Source of the DNA: Theobroma cacao
Lineage: Eukaryota > Streptophyta > Magnoliopsida > Malvales > Malvaceae
Assembly (NCBI RefSeq): GCF_000208745.1
Contig: NC_030859.1
Coordinates: 1,735,367 to 1,799,366, forward strand
DNA: 64,000 bases
Reading direction: 5' to 3'
Shown: piece by piece, positions 48,821 through 62,493 of the stretch
Position numbering within the stretch: the first letter of the stretch is position 1
Layout: each line of letters starts with the position of its first letter
Program-made: the position numbers and the translations under genes
Notes under the pieces: generated by a model
Told to the model about the DNA's origin: nothing
Databases searched by the model: none
What the model saw: only the letters and a program-made list of their open reading frames with translations

Positions 48821-51800
48821 TAAGTAATCACCCTATATCTCCTCTGGGCAATTGTTGGAATTTATTTATATCAATTCAGCTGTTCTACATGAGGGTTAAA
48901 CTAAGTTAAATTATTTTTGTATATAGTTGTTTAACATGAGAGATTGCTAACAAGTCAATACAATAAGGAATTATAGAGTTTTTGGTCTTGATTTAAAACT
49001 CAAAATTAAAGATTCTTTGATATATTGAATATTACGGTAATCAAACATTTAACTCGATGATAAATTTACGTTTTACTTATTTACGGGGTTAAACTTCAAA
49101 TGATAACATTCAAATCATAAATCATATCCTATCGATTTTTTTTGTTTAAATGGAGTTTTGCATGTTGAATTTATTTTTATATTGTATTGGAAAATCAAAA
49201 TTACCACTCCTTAATAAGCTAGCCCAACTTGGCAGATAAAAATACATGCATGCAATTAAGTCCTCTGATTATTTTGTTAATAAATCTGAATAAGAAAGCT
49301 TTGTTTAATTTCTTGCAAATAAATTAAGCATTGGTTCTTGTCTGACAAATCAAAGCATAAAATCTCTTGTCATTAAAATCTTCTAAACTACCCCAAAGCA
49401 TAAATAAAATATTCAATCATTGTGGGTCAGATTTCTTTGTTTCTTCTCCACATAATTTTATTCATGTTTCTTATCAATTTTTAGATTTAGACATCAACTC
49501 TAATAAATAAATAGGCTTGGAACAAAGATATGGGGAATGATGCTCATGTGTCCCCAAATTTGCCAAATGAAAGGGGGCAAATTTATACACTCTAAACCAA
49601 CTTGCTCCAACAATAAATGAATTAAGGGTTTTTTTAATGGAAAAAAAGATTTGGAAATGGATAAATTAAGGGTCTAATTATTAGAAGTAGTGGGAATAAA
49701 TGGAAGAAGATTGCTATGCTATCTACCTTTGCCTTTCACATTTCTTCCTATGTTTTTTTTTTTTCAATTTATCAACTGAAAATACAACATTTTCAATGGG
49801 AAATGTAAGCTATAATTTTCTTTGAAAGTAGCACATGGAAGTGACGTGGATAGAAACCTACAAATTAGAATAAAACATGTGAGGTTGCAAGCAAAAACTA
49901 CTTAATTATTGTAAATATATATATATATATATATATAAAGAGAGAGAAGATTCATGCGCATGCATAAATATGTAAAACGGTTACACTAACGTCTCATTGA
50001 TATATCTTATTAAAAAATTAATAACATCACAAGTAAATATAGATAATTTGTTGATTTTGGATTCGAATAATTTATGATCCATTAACTACCTCTATGATGC
50101 TTAGATGCCTCTTTATTTCTTAATTTGAGTTCTTGATCTCTTGCATGTGGTTTAGGTAAAAAATGTAAAACCCTAATGTTACATTTGCATGTGTTTTGTT
50201 TACATTGATATTGTAGAACTTTGACTGGTCTCGAGTCAACTAAAACACATTCACAAGCATAAAAAAGATACCCCCCATGAACTATAGAAAAAGCTAAAGA
50301 AATTGTTAAAGAAGAGGTGGATACATTAGAATAGTAAGATAATATCCCATCCATTGAACAATGGCATGGTCTGGCCTTTGAAGGAGTTTTCTCCTCATGT
50401 AATTTCACCTTCAGCCCCAGAAAAAAGGGATTGTTCTTTAGCTTTGTAGCAGTTCATCCATGGAAATTAGAGTTTGGATATTGATCAAAGCCAAGGAAAG
50501 GCCATGTAAGTAGAAGGGTTTCTGTGATGAGTAACTGTCTGGTCTGAATTTGTACCAAGCAAGGAAAATCTCCTGTCTGGAGTTCTACTTTATAAGTAAA
50601 GAGAACTTACTTATATTTGAGAGAAAATGAAACAACCAGGGAAGTTGTTCAATTCATTCGTAGGAAGCAAGAAAGTTTCTTGTCTGTCCCTGTTATGAAC
50701 AATTCACAATTTCAATGGAAGTTGTCTGATCTCTAGGATTGTGTATGTGTCTAAATGCATTCCACCAAACCCTGAAAATCTTTGGGGGGATCATATTTAG
50801 TCATCCTGAAGATACATTCGATTGAGACAAGCTAAATTAGAGGCATATTACAAGCTGAAAACTTGTGTTGTTTTCTATGATTGCTTCAACAACTGTGTAT
50901 ATATGCCAAATTTCCATCAAATTTTTTAGGTACTTGCCCAATGGAATCATTATCAACAGTTTCATCAATCCGGCGCCTTATCCAGCCAAGAAAACAATCT
51001 TTATAGATGGATGATTTTTGGTAGAAAAGAAAAGCATCAAATCTCATCTAATCATCATAGAAATTAGTTATGAAATTTCGGTCAATAAAGCAGTCCTCCA
51101 TGAACAAGTTAGTCAAATGCTGTCATCTTTTTCCCCCCCACCATCTTTTTTGCTCCAAATCATGCTTTCTTTTGGATATAATTAGCAAATTTCAGACAGC
51201 ATTAAGAAGCATGCTAAAAATATTCCCTTAAACAGTGATAAATAATAATGTCTCATCATCCTTTTTCACTTCTTTAAATTTCCCATGCTTTGTAGCAGCA
51301 AAGATTTGACTGAGGTTTTTGCACTATTTTTCCATTGAATTTCTTTCTTTTGTCTGCTCCTAGGCATTGTTGGTTTGTGAACATCCAAATACTGCATGAT
51401 GCCACCGTTTTAAAGGGTTTTCTCACATGGAAGCATGTGACTTTCTTTTTCCCCCCCTTGGAACTGACTAGATAGATAGGCAATGAGTTCATTAATCCTT
51501 CACTAACAGGTAGATTTTCCCTGCTAAACTATTTGTTTATATGTCTATATATCCTGCTTGTGCTAGGCACGTCCATTAAGTTAATAATTTGAGCAGTTAA
51601 GTGAAAATCTGTAAAGTTTACATTCAGATATATAGATGTCATCCCTTAACAGCCTTAGCTGCAAAGCTTGGTTATATATGTTTTGAATAAGGACAATATC
51701 TAACTACCCCATGATCCTAGATGCTATCCCTTCGATTCTTAATTTAGTATGTATTTGTTCTTCATGTGGTAGATGATGCGGTGTGACATAACAACGCATT

Positions 51801-54800
51801 TTCGAGCCGTTTAGAAGAATATTAAGTTAGCAATTAAGCTTGATGACCATACATAACAAATGGAAGAAGAAAACATCATCATGTATTTTACTTTTGGTCA
51901 CTGCACCCTATTCCTAGAACATGGGCATGCTTTAAGGGATCTGTTTCTACATTTGAAACTCGATTATATTAAGCATATTACTAAAATTTGAATTGCTTTA
52001 AAGAAGCTTATGATTGAGAATGAACCGGCACTGATAGAAGATATAGTAACGAATTTGTTCACAGTTTTTATAATTTCTAGATCATTTATAAAGGCAGTCT
52101 TGGATATCCATTTTTAATTATAATGCTGACATGGAGAAATGAGCTGTCTGAAGAATTGTTTATGGCTAATTGAACTTCTAGTTCACTATCGAAGTAATCA
52201 TTGGTTTGGGGCCTTTACTAAGCAAGCAAATTTCCCCATTATAAGTGGATATGAAGTAATCAGGAAATCAAGGTAACTTTCTGGTTTTGTACATGGGAAA
52301 CAGTTAATACTTGAAGTAGGCAAGGGTATCTGGAATATCTCCAAGGAAGATTGACTGAAAATGGTATTGAAGGAACAAGAAACAGATGGTTTTTTCAGGG
52401 ATAAGCTGTCCAAATGCATTTAACAAAACCCATATGAACTTTATAACTAATCAAGTAACCGGATGGTATGCTATCAGTGTGGTTGATACTTTCAGCTGGG
52501 ACAGATTGAATTTTTAGGCTCAAGATAGACAATTGAATCACAGCTATGAATTTTGTTTTATATACCAGTTAATGCGCTGACTGCATACCTTTTTGTGTTT
52601 TTGTGTGGCTATAGTTAGGCCATGCATACTGGTTGGTGTTTATCTACTGCAAGCAACATTAACGTTTGGCATTGGGAAGATAGTTACAGAATTATGGGAA
52701 GAAAAGAGGATTGGCAAAGCTTTAAATGGGGCAGATCATGTTAATGAAATCTATTGTCTTGGTTAAAGAAAGTCAAACAAGGCAAGAAGATCTTATCCAA
52801 TCATAGTTATCAGTATCAAATCATTAGATTATAAACCAAATATAACAGTCAAATTATATCAGACATTTGTTGTTGCTCTCTCTAATCAAAGTTCTAGTTC
52901 CACATAGATTCTGACAGCAATAAGAAAGAAACTCTTCTTTAAGCAAAAGAATATGGAAAACAATACTGCATATGCCTCCTCTTAAGGACCCTCTCTTTCT
53001 TTCCCTCTTATCATATCCCTGAGAAGAAAGAAAACAAAAGGGTTTGACTGCAAATTTTTTTTCAGAAATTTTTATGTTCTTTGTTGTTACTTGCATATGG
53101 TTAGGCAGTTTTGCAAGGAGGTTGGTGTCTGGATATGAAGACTCAAAACGGTATTCGAATCTTCTGGTTTGAAGGTTTTGCCTCACATGGCTGCATGTGA
53201 ATGTTCTCATCTCTCAGTAGCCACTTGATACATAAGAACAAACAACACCGTTGGGTTAAATTCAGCATGTAATCTCCACTTGAGCTTGAGAAAACAAAAG
53301 GGTAATCCAGAATAAGACAAAACCCTTTCTAATTATTGACTAGCCCTCGATCCAAGATGCCAAGTCCTCATTCTCTAAACTAGTTCTTCTCTTGCATTTA
53401 ACTTAATGAACTTAGAGTAAAAGTTTTTTTCTTTTTTTTTTTATGGAGCAGCATGTCAGCTACTGCCGAGAACTTTGACTGGTATACTAAGCAAAAACAA
53501 AGATACCAATAAAATCCAATCAAAGTAAACAGTTTAAAGTATTTTGAGAGCAAATGCTGCTTCCCCAATGAACATGGCAAGCTTTAAGGGAGCTCCTGTT
53601 GATCATTTCTTCATATTTTTCTGTTCTTTTTGTTATGAAAAGTTGGGGAAAGTGATGCAGTGATAGATTCCACATGTAGAGCTGATGATTGAAGGTGCAA
53701 TTCATTGCACTGACAAAGAGAAATTGGTGATTTGTTTCCAATTTTAATATCTTCATTCATGGAAGGCAGTCTTGGATTTGTTCTAGGCAAGAGCAAAGAC
53801 AAGTTTTAGCTCAGAAGAAAAAGTGTTCTTGTGTATGAGGTTTGTTATATAGTATCGATGTAATTAAAATATTATTTATTATTTTATATCACATAATATT
53901 AATGTAAAAAATATTAATATATTATAATGAATTATTACATAATAAATTAATATAATATAATGATATAATCAAGTGTTAGTTGTTACTTTCCACATCAACA
54001 ACATGTGAGAGTTAACGTGATTATAAAATTATTTGAGTTTTTATTAACATTAATTAGTCAACTATTAATTATACGGATTTATTTAACTCAAAATATAAAA
54101 TCTTGAATAAAAACAATAGAAAAATAAAAATTTATTTAAATTTTATAAAAAATCATATACTTTTTTAAAAAATTTCACCTTCAATTTAATATATTTATTT
54201 AAATAACTCAACTATACTAAATTAATCAATAAAACATAAAATTAATTTGTACCCAGAAATAAAAGCCTACGTACAGTAAACAAAATAAACTTTCAACTCT
54301 CTTTGCATTAATATATTTGGATTAAGAAAAAAAAGAAAAAAATAATGAAGCAAATTGAAATAATATACTAAAATAAATAATAAAAAAAAAAACATGATTA
54401 ATCAAAGCTGCACGAGTTCAGGCCAGATTCTTTGTAAGCCCAGGTATTGTTCCGACGATTTGAACCAAAGTAAAATAACCGGTTAGGACTTTTGGTCCGA
54501 AAGACCGGAGACACGGGGCTGCCTTTGTGCCGACTGACACGTGTGCATAAAAGTATTAGTAATAAATTTTAATACCTCTATTTTTTTATAATTAAAAAAA
54601 ATAAAACTAATTATTATTAGTTTTCGAAAAGACGGTACCTCGAAGGTAACGAGTGAATTTAATCTAATTTTATAAATATAAATTTTATTAATTTGTTTAT
54701 GAAAATTAAGAATACGCAAATTTATCCGTACCTCTTTAATAATTTACTCTATAGAAGAGTTACATTATTTTTTTATTCAAAAGAATTATAAGTTTATCAT

Positions 54801-55869
54801 AGAAAAAAATATTTTATTAGGGTATAACTGAGGATGTCATTAATTTTTCTTAAATAATAATATAATTTAAAATTTTTTTAATTTACTCAAAAAATAATGT
54901 GCTATAATAATTTTTGTTTGTTTCTTTATTTGTTATGCATGAAATGTGATATATCAATAAATCATAGTTCTTATCAGTCATTCATTGGAATGGCAATCTA
55001 TCAAAATCCCAATCAAATTTCCCAATTGATGATGTAAATGGTAGAGTGGGGGCTCCAACCCCTTCTTCTTCTGTTTTTGCCTTTAACATTGTCTAAAAGC
55101 TTTACTATAGTAGTGTAATAGCATGTTGATTGATCATGACTCACTGATCTGTCACCCTGCTTTTGATCTGATCTCCCCATTTTCCTTTGATTAAAAATCA
55201 AAGCCCCCACCCCCCACTAGAGCATGTCTGCTCCATCCATGGGTACGATTCCATCTACAAGAAAATCAAAATATACTTTATAAAATGTTTTTCTTTCTGA
55301 TATTATATTTAATTTTTAAAAAATATAAAAATTTAATTTTTACAAATTAATTGTACAATTTGATTGTTTTAAGTTAGATATATATTTTAAAAATTTAACA
55401 TGATATCTACTATTATTATCCTTTTAGTCATAAGTGTTTTCCATAATTAAATATTTAAATGGATTATTGTTATATAAATACCTGTAAATATTCAATCTGA
55501 TAATATAAAATTAAGATACTTTATATTTGATTATAGGGCATCTTTTGCAAATCGTGATTAATTATCATGTGTTAAGTACATCATCCTTATGAGATGAAGA
55601 GGGGAACAAAGAAAAGGAAAATGGTTTACACAATAAATCCAAGCTTCCAATTTTGAATCTTATAAACAAAGAACATGGATAAAAGATAGAGTTTGCCTGG
55701 CCAGTTTGGGTGTGTTTGAGTTAGGAGATTAGCTAGTCGGTGCAGGAAAGATTTGCCGCACCCTTTTGGAATAGGTGAAAGTTACTAACTATTTACCGCT
55801 CTCCCTTCAAAATCTCACTTCAGTACTTTTTTTTTACTGACGACTTGACAGCTGTTAATTTGGAACAGT

Positions 55870-55891
55870 TGGGGGGGGGGGGGGGGGGGGN
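55870..55891. repeat. G homopolymer run ending in N
   Basis: About 21 consecutive G bases end in an ambiguous base at 55891. The true length is probably unresolved. Confidence 0.9.
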
Positions 55892-57207
55892 GCTTTGTAA
55901 CTTCCAAATCAACCAGTTAATAATATTTCTTTTTACTTTTTTACTTTTTTTTTTGGGGGTTTCCAAAACCTTGAAATGGGTTTTGTTTCCATGATTTTTT
56001 CTAAATCTAGAAAGTCTAATGCCTCGGATCCTGTATGCTGAATTTAATGTTTTCCTTTCTAACTAGGCAAAGGTATTAGGGTTTGGAAAATTTAGGATTA
56101 AAGTTTTGAATTATCAACTTTAGCTTTCTTTTAATTTTCTTGTTAATTAAGCGACAATGATAATTTTCAATTCCCATCATTATAATCTCATTTATTTTTA
56201 CTCGATGTTTATAATTTAAGAATTCAAATATAAAATTAAATTTATGATGCTGCAAATGCAAATGTTTACATTGACACTACAAATGTGCATAAATTGTTTG
56301 ATTTTTAAAATAGAAGTATACACTAACAGTGCAACAAATATACTTTAATTATCAATTACAATTAAACAATTATCTTTCGACTACGATTTTTTTTCTTTAG
56401 GTTTTCAACATAATTTCAACACCCCAAGTTTGTTTGTCCTTTCCATACTATTTTTTTCTTTAAATTTGCAAACTAACAACTCCAAATTGGAATACCTTTA
56501 CCAAAAGCCAATTTGATGTTAATAGAAACAAATGCCCTTTTTCTTGCAACTAAGATTTCAAGCATCCCAATGGTCAAAATCATAAACAAAACAATGAGGA
56601 AAATGTCACCAAGGCAAAGCCAAAAGGAATTGTCAATTTTTTTTTACACTATTGATGCAGTGAAAAAAAAAAAAGAAAGGGCACTTGAAGTGCTCATTTC
56701 CATTTACAGCCCCCACCCATACCTAAACTATTCTTTGCAGTAAAACTTTTTTTGAGTTGTTCCTTTTTCTGGTTTTTGCCTTTTGGGCTCAGTTAGAATT
56801 TACTGCACAAAACAATTACTGCAAAAGGCAAGATCTTTTACCTTGATCCTCTTCGTAAGACACTGTGTTATCTTTTCACCCCCTTTGATCTCCACAAGAA
56901 ATTCCCCACCTTTTTTTACTTACCTAGAAATTTTTTTTTTTTTACAGTTACAGAGACCCCACCACCCACAAAAAGTTCACTGAGATTTCCTGCATTCAAT
57001 CCACTGAATTAATTATCCTCCACCATGACGTTTTTCATTGGGAACCCACCTCTTTTTTATTTTATTAAAATATCTTAATTATTTATATTTTATTGTAATT
57101 ATTAATTTAATTATACTAAAAAAAATTTAAGAAAATATATTATTTGGTGGGCCTCTGGAGGCAAAGAAGCCCAGGTGATACCCTTTGCCACACCCATCTT
57201 AACTTAT

Positions 57208-57215
57208 TATAAATA
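57208..57215 (+). promoter_or_regulatory. TATA box of the RTFL/DVL gene
   Basis: TATAAATA lies 191 bases before the start codon. The implied leader (from about 57240) is pyrimidine-rich and holds no ATG before 57399, which supports that start. Confidence 0.6.
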
Positions 57216-57398
57216 CAGACCTTAATTCATCCTTCTTCCCTTACTCTGCCTCAGAATCTCAGGAAAAGAAGCTCTCTTTACTCTTTACCACTCCAAAATT
57301 CACTCCCTGTTAGCTCACTCTGTTTCTCTTTCTCTTTTGCTTCCAAAAGGGTTCTCAAAGATTGGATCTTTTTGCCTTTTTGGGGTTTTTTTTAAGCC

Positions 57399-57671
57399 AT
57401 GGCTGCAACTCTTGCTACATGTTCAAGTGCACCACCAAGCTTTTACTTTGATGATAAATGGAAGTTGTCAAAGAAAGAAAGCTCATCAAGAAGCAGGTCT
57501 TCTTCAACATCTTCATTCATCAAGAATTCTTCTTCTTCTTCCTCCTCTCATAAGAGATGTGCTTTTACAAGGAAATGCGCCAGGCTGGTCAAAGAGCAAA
57601 GGGCACGTTTTTACATCATGCGGCGCTGCGTTACCATGCTTATATGCTGGCGTGACTACACTGATTCTTGA
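57399..57671 (+). CDS. ROTUNDIFOLIA-like/DEVIL (RTFL/DVL) micropeptide
   Basis: A single exon encodes 90 residues. The N-terminal half is serine-rich and variable, as usual. The last 35 or so residues carry the RTF/DVL domain: CAFTRKCARLVKEQRARFYI, then MRRCVTMLICW, then RDYTDS. The ARLVKEQRARFYI-RRC-MLICW pattern is the family signature and includes a short hydrophobic stretch. RTFL/DVL peptides associate with the plasma membrane and, when overexpressed, limit polar cell expansion and alter leaf, stem and fruit shape. The start context AGCCATGGC is strong. A longer overlapping frame at 57337-57720 is a shadow. Gene order favours the Arabidopsis RTFL8/DVL8 orthologue (At3g55515, from memory). 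Confidence 0.93.
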   Translation: MAATLATCSSAPPSFYFDDKWKLSKKESSSRSRSSSTSSFIKNSSSSSSSHKRCAFTRKCARLVKEQRARFYIMRRCVTMLICWRDYTDS

Positions 57672-60600
57672 GAAGAAGCCAAAAACAGAAAGTGCTCTCT
57701 CTTTTTTCCTTTTTCTTTGAGATGGTTTCTTGGCCTTTTTGGGGTTAGCTTAGCTAGCTAGGCTTTCGTTTCTTTTCTTTTCTTGTCTTTTCTTGGCATC
57801 CAAGCAGGAGGAAGAGGAAGATTATCAACTTATATATATACTTGTATATAAAGATTTGTTCTTTTTGCCTTTTTTGCGTTGGGATTAGAAATTGTAGATC
57901 TTTTTCTCTGAATCTCCATTGAAGGAGATGATGGGTTCTTCTTAATGTGACTGTTACTTCCAATCAAATGATTAATATTAATATAAATAGAGTGAATCAA
58001 TTATAGTTTTTATTCATATCTATGGCTGCTTCTTTTTTCTGGGTTTGTTCTTGATTTCTGAGATCTCAAAGACTCTCTAAAATCTTTGAGAGAGAGAGAG
58101 AGAGATTCCATTCAACCATTGCAGGGTTAGCTCTGTGTGGATCTGGTGTGGTGTTGCTGACACAGATTACTATTTAATTATATTAATTTAATTATTTTTA
58201 GACACATTTGGAGGTGTGACAACCCAGAGAGTTGTGTATGTCTTCCTCTCCTTGGATGCCCTTAAGGGGGGCAGCAGTGCAAGATACCATTTTCTCTTCC
58301 ATTTTTCTGCACATTTAATTTGTACAAAAATTTACTCACAGATAAGAGGAATTGAGAGGAATTTTGTATGATTCCAATGCTGCAAACAAACGCTGACGAT
58401 GGCATGAGAGAAGTAATTGGGGACGCACTATTTTCAATGTTTTTCTGCAATATAAATCCAAATGACCATATTATCCTGCAACTTTGAGGCCTTTGACCAG
58501 TTATGGACCACTTTGACCTCTTATCCTATTAAGGGTTATATTGGTAATTTAGTAATTTTATTTTTTTCATTAATAATGCAGGGTATTTCTGTCTAAAGAT
58601 TTATTTATTTATTTATTTTTACAGCTGGGGTTCTCCCTGTAGTTGATACTGTGGGTGATGGCAGTGTGGGTGTTTTGATCATGGATCTGACCATTCATTT
58701 TTCCTTTATTAAAAATGGAAACCCTTTGGAAATCATAAAGTTTCAGTACTAAAATAAGTAATCTACAGTAAAATTATTAAATTCTTTTGCCTTGCATATT
58801 ATACAGATACACAAATTTACTATTATTATTTAATTATTTGTTCAATGAGGTAAGAATGGTAGCTTTGGAAATGAAAAAGTTGGTACCCATTTCACATTTG
58901 CAACACTCAAATTCAAAATCTCTCTTTTCTCCTTTTTGTTGTCAATCGTTAGAGTATTCGTTAATTTTAAAATATCTTAAAATATAGTATCAAAACTCAA
59001 TTATCAAGTATTTTAATTTTATTTTATTGAATTGAATAACATAAGGTATTCGATTATAAAATATTATGTAAATTTGAAGCGATTAGTCGAGGAATAAAGG
59101 AGAGGAGACCCATAGGTATATATATGGAATCAATTGATGGATGATGGGTCTCTTTCAATCTTGTTATATAACCATGACATTTGGTCTGTTTGTGTCCAAA
59201 GGAAATGCCAAAACATGTGTTGTTAATAATGTGAAGTTTTGTTATTATGGGCATAACTTTGTAAGGTAAAAGAACATGTCTAGTTCATGTTTCCACAAGA
59301 GGAATAATGTGTTGAATTTGAACATGATCATATTAAATAATAAATTTTAACCAAATTCGTTACGTACCCTAATTTCGATAATAATCAATATGCTATATTT
59401 TATATAAAAAAAAGTAAAAATTAGGTATTTTTACCCATATCTTTATTTATTTCTAATTTTGTATCATCTGAATTAAAAAAATGAATAAAAATTTTTTTCA
59501 CATGAATCACATCCCTACCTAGTCCAAGTTTATTGATGGAACCTTATCACCACTAAATCTCCATTGTGGGCTAAGACAAATCAGTGCAATAGGTTGTCTT
59601 TTTTTGGCTTTTGTGTTTCACTTTTGCTTTTGATCCTCATAGACATAGGTCAAGGAAGAAGCTTGCTTTTATCTATTTATATTTTCTTCATCGCCTTTCA
59701 CATTTTCTGCATGGCATGCTCTTTCTAGGCAATCAAAGAAACATCACTCAAGAAACTAGATCAAGATTTGAACATAAATGATTGAATTTTAGCCTTGGCG
59801 TGCTCAATGGGACCCCAAAAGTAAAAAATTTACAAGAACAAAATGATAAAGAAGGAAGAAAAAAGAAATAGTAGCAAATTGCTAAATTTCCCAATCCCTA
59901 AACTTTTAGGGTAGAGGAGGTAGCCTAGACCCCCCCCCCCCCCCGCCCACCCCACTAANTCAAACAAAGAAAGTGGGAGCATTGGTCACCCCACAAATCT
60001 TTACTAGGATGATTAAGTATCTTTGAATTGATATTTTGGTGTGTTAATTTTATTAATCATTACACTTTGGATAACAATGATAAATCAATTTGCACTCTTT
60101 TTTTTTCTTGTACTAAGTCAATTGTGGGTCTATAAAAGTAATGTTGTTTTCTATTTCTTTTCGGAGGTTCTAATGATGGGTTTCTTTTTTTTTTTTAACC
60201 AATTTTGACCCAAATTTATATGCAACAATGACCCAAATCTTCCTTTTTTTTCTTTTGCTTTGCATTGATTATGGAATCTTAGCTTGAGACCACAACCTCT
60301 ATAAAATATTAATTCTTTTCCATCTCTATAGTTCAAAATTTGTCATTTATTTGGTTCCACCATGAAATCCCATATCTCTCTTTTCTTTTCTTTTTTTCAA
60401 TGTCAATAGAGAAAAATGTTCTTATGTCAATAACATAATCCAAATTGGGGTTAGAGTGGTCCATAGTTCAAGGAAAGCTGCCACTATATCCTTAAAAAAC
60501 CTTACTACAATTTATGGCACCCCATTACTCTACTTGTCTATTAAAGAGTCAATAGATTTAAGTCCCAAATCTTAATTCTAAAAGCAATGACAGATTTGAG

Positions 60601-62110
60601 ATTTTATATAAAAAATAATTAAAAATTAATTATTATATAAAATTATAAATTTATATATTTTAAAATTTATATATTATAATTAAAGAAAATGTCGACCGTC
60701 AACAGCTATCACCATTTTAATTTCACGTTAAAAGTAGTATTCAAACAAAGCCTTAAAAGGAAAAAAAGAAAAGAAAACTACCCCTTACCCAAAGACAAAA
60801 TCGTAAACACATTTGTGGGCCTAGCCCTAAACCCAGAGAATTTCCTTATATAGGGCAAGGTCTATGAAACAGGCCGAACCTTAGGTCCCTGTTTGGTCAA
60901 TGGTCACATCGAGGACACGCAAGCTTAGAAGCTGGGAACAATATGATAAATGCCTGAAATTAGAACCATACCAGATGGTAGCGCCCCGTTGGACAGTCAC
61001 CTTCCGAATGGGACCATCAGTCACATGGAACGCTAGAAATTTGGGACCCACCCCCATCACAAGGGAGTCTTTTCGGCCCATTGGGTAATCTAAGGTGGGT
61101 CCACCTCCCTCCTCAATTCTCGTTTGAGCAAGATGCAGTGTTTACTCTTCCAGTTTGATATAAATTTTTAGTATTTTAGTTTTAGAGTTGTCGGAATGGA
61201 TTTAGTTTCGCGATAGTTATTATTGAAATTTTGATATATTTTTTAATTAAAATTATAAAATTATAATAAATAAAATAAATATTGAGGCAATTATTGTAGG
61301 GTAAGGCTCTTTGCTCCAAGGAAGAAGGTATCCTCTTTTATTAGACTATCACTAAACATTGAATAAGGGGTGCCTTAGCCTAGACTTTTGTATTGTGGGT
61401 GTGTATGCTTGGACCAAATCTCCAAATTTCCCCCATATTTCTTTGCTTATGCATTGCATTTGGACTTAGGTAAACCTTGTACATGAACAAGGCCTTGTTA
61501 ATTTTGAGTAATGGCTTTTAATACTTCATCCCATAAGATGTAGCATTGGAGTAATGAGATGTCCTTGGAATTGTTTGTATATGTCGATTTAGCAATTTTT
61601 AGTACGTTTTGTAACAAAAAATTCGATTGTTGTAATTACGGATAACTCGAATAACTAACTTTTTTATTATTAAATGAGCTGCATGTCAGAAAGAGAATAT
61701 GTGTTCGACAAGTGATTTTAAAAAATCATAAATGATGAGAACAAATTTTATTCGATAAAGATAATAATTAAAAGTTAATGAAATGTAATTTGAATATTTC
61801 CCCTGTTCAATATTTGTGTCTTTATCCAAAGCATGAATTCATGAGATCTAAATGGTTGGTAATAATTTACTATAATATTCAAAATCATTATTTATAAATG
61901 AGTTTGGGTAGTGGGAATCCTAAAACCTTTACTTGAACCCGTTACGGGTAATAGTTTTGTTATCCGAATCCGATTATAAAACACTCTAATTTTACTTAAA
62001 TGAGTCAAATATTATAAAATATCTGATTATACGATGCCTATTGACATCCCTAGCATTCACCTTGAAAATTTTCAGCTTTAAATGCTTTTGTCTAGCTTTC
62101 ATGATCTCAA
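57672..62110. other. RTFL 3' UTR, then gene-free DNA
   Basis: The RTFL 3' UTR probably extends to about 58020. A GA microsatellite is at 58088-58106. The rest is AT-rich with homopolymer runs, including a C run at 59931-59944 followed by an N at 59959. The exception is an unexplained GC-richer patch at about 60870-61120. No gene is supported. Confidence 0.5.
59931..59959. repeat. C homopolymer run near an N
   Basis: Fourteen C bases precede GCCCACCCCACTAAN, with the ambiguous base at 59959. Like the other N positions, it sits by low-complexity sequence, so length and local order may be wrong. Confidence 0.85.
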
Positions 62111-62115
62111 TATTT

Positions 62116-62219
62116 TGGGCTTTATTTGGTACTTTTTGGGGCAAAGGCCTTGTACAATTAAAAAGCCCATTCTCTATTAATTTTACATATTTGGGCTTTA
62201 AGCCCAATTTATTTGGGCC
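62116..62219 (+). promoter_or_regulatory. Site II (TGGGCY) cluster upstream of FKBP20-1
   Basis: TGGGCT at 62116, AGCCCA at 62164, TGGGCT at 62192, AGCCCA at 62201 and TGGGCC at 62214 lie within about 100 bases, 1.2 kb before the start codon but just upstream of the likely leader exon. Dense site II elements fit a constitutively expressed housekeeping gene. Confidence 0.55.
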
Positions 62220-62493
62220 TTAGCCTAATGCAATAGAGCCATGTACCCATCAGCCCAGCTTCTACCACCAACAAAGAGTTCAACTCACAAGACCACGCTT
62301 CACCTTCGCTCGTTACTCCACTGGAATGGAATTCAACGTTTCTTCTCTTCGCCGTTTTCTTCACACGCTAGCAACGCGAGTGGGATTATTATTTGTCCAC
62401 TTTCATTTTGGGAAATACCAGTTTTATTTCTATTTTTATTTTTAAACTCTTCAGTGTGAACCCCAAAAAACAAAGCTCCAATTTGACGCCTAT

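Larger units (their letters stand above)
46700..57180. other. Gene-poor interval downstream of MIR172
   Basis: The MIR172 primary transcript may extend to about 47000 or beyond; GT-AG pairs exist but cannot be tested. A TGGGCY cluster is at 48767-48820 and a TA/GA microsatellite at 49915-49947. The block from about 50080 to 53820 is less AT-rich, has only short interrupted frames, and contains locally repeated phrases. DNA from 53840 to 57180 is AT-rich apart from a GC-richer patch at 54410-54550 with a GCCGAC and a CACGTG. An N ends a G run at 55891. Confidence 0.5.

Noticed and set aside
57337..57720. 127-codon plus-strand frame
   Set aside because: It overlaps the RTFL/DVL gene in another frame. 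The RTF domain, start context and leader all support the 57399 frame instead.
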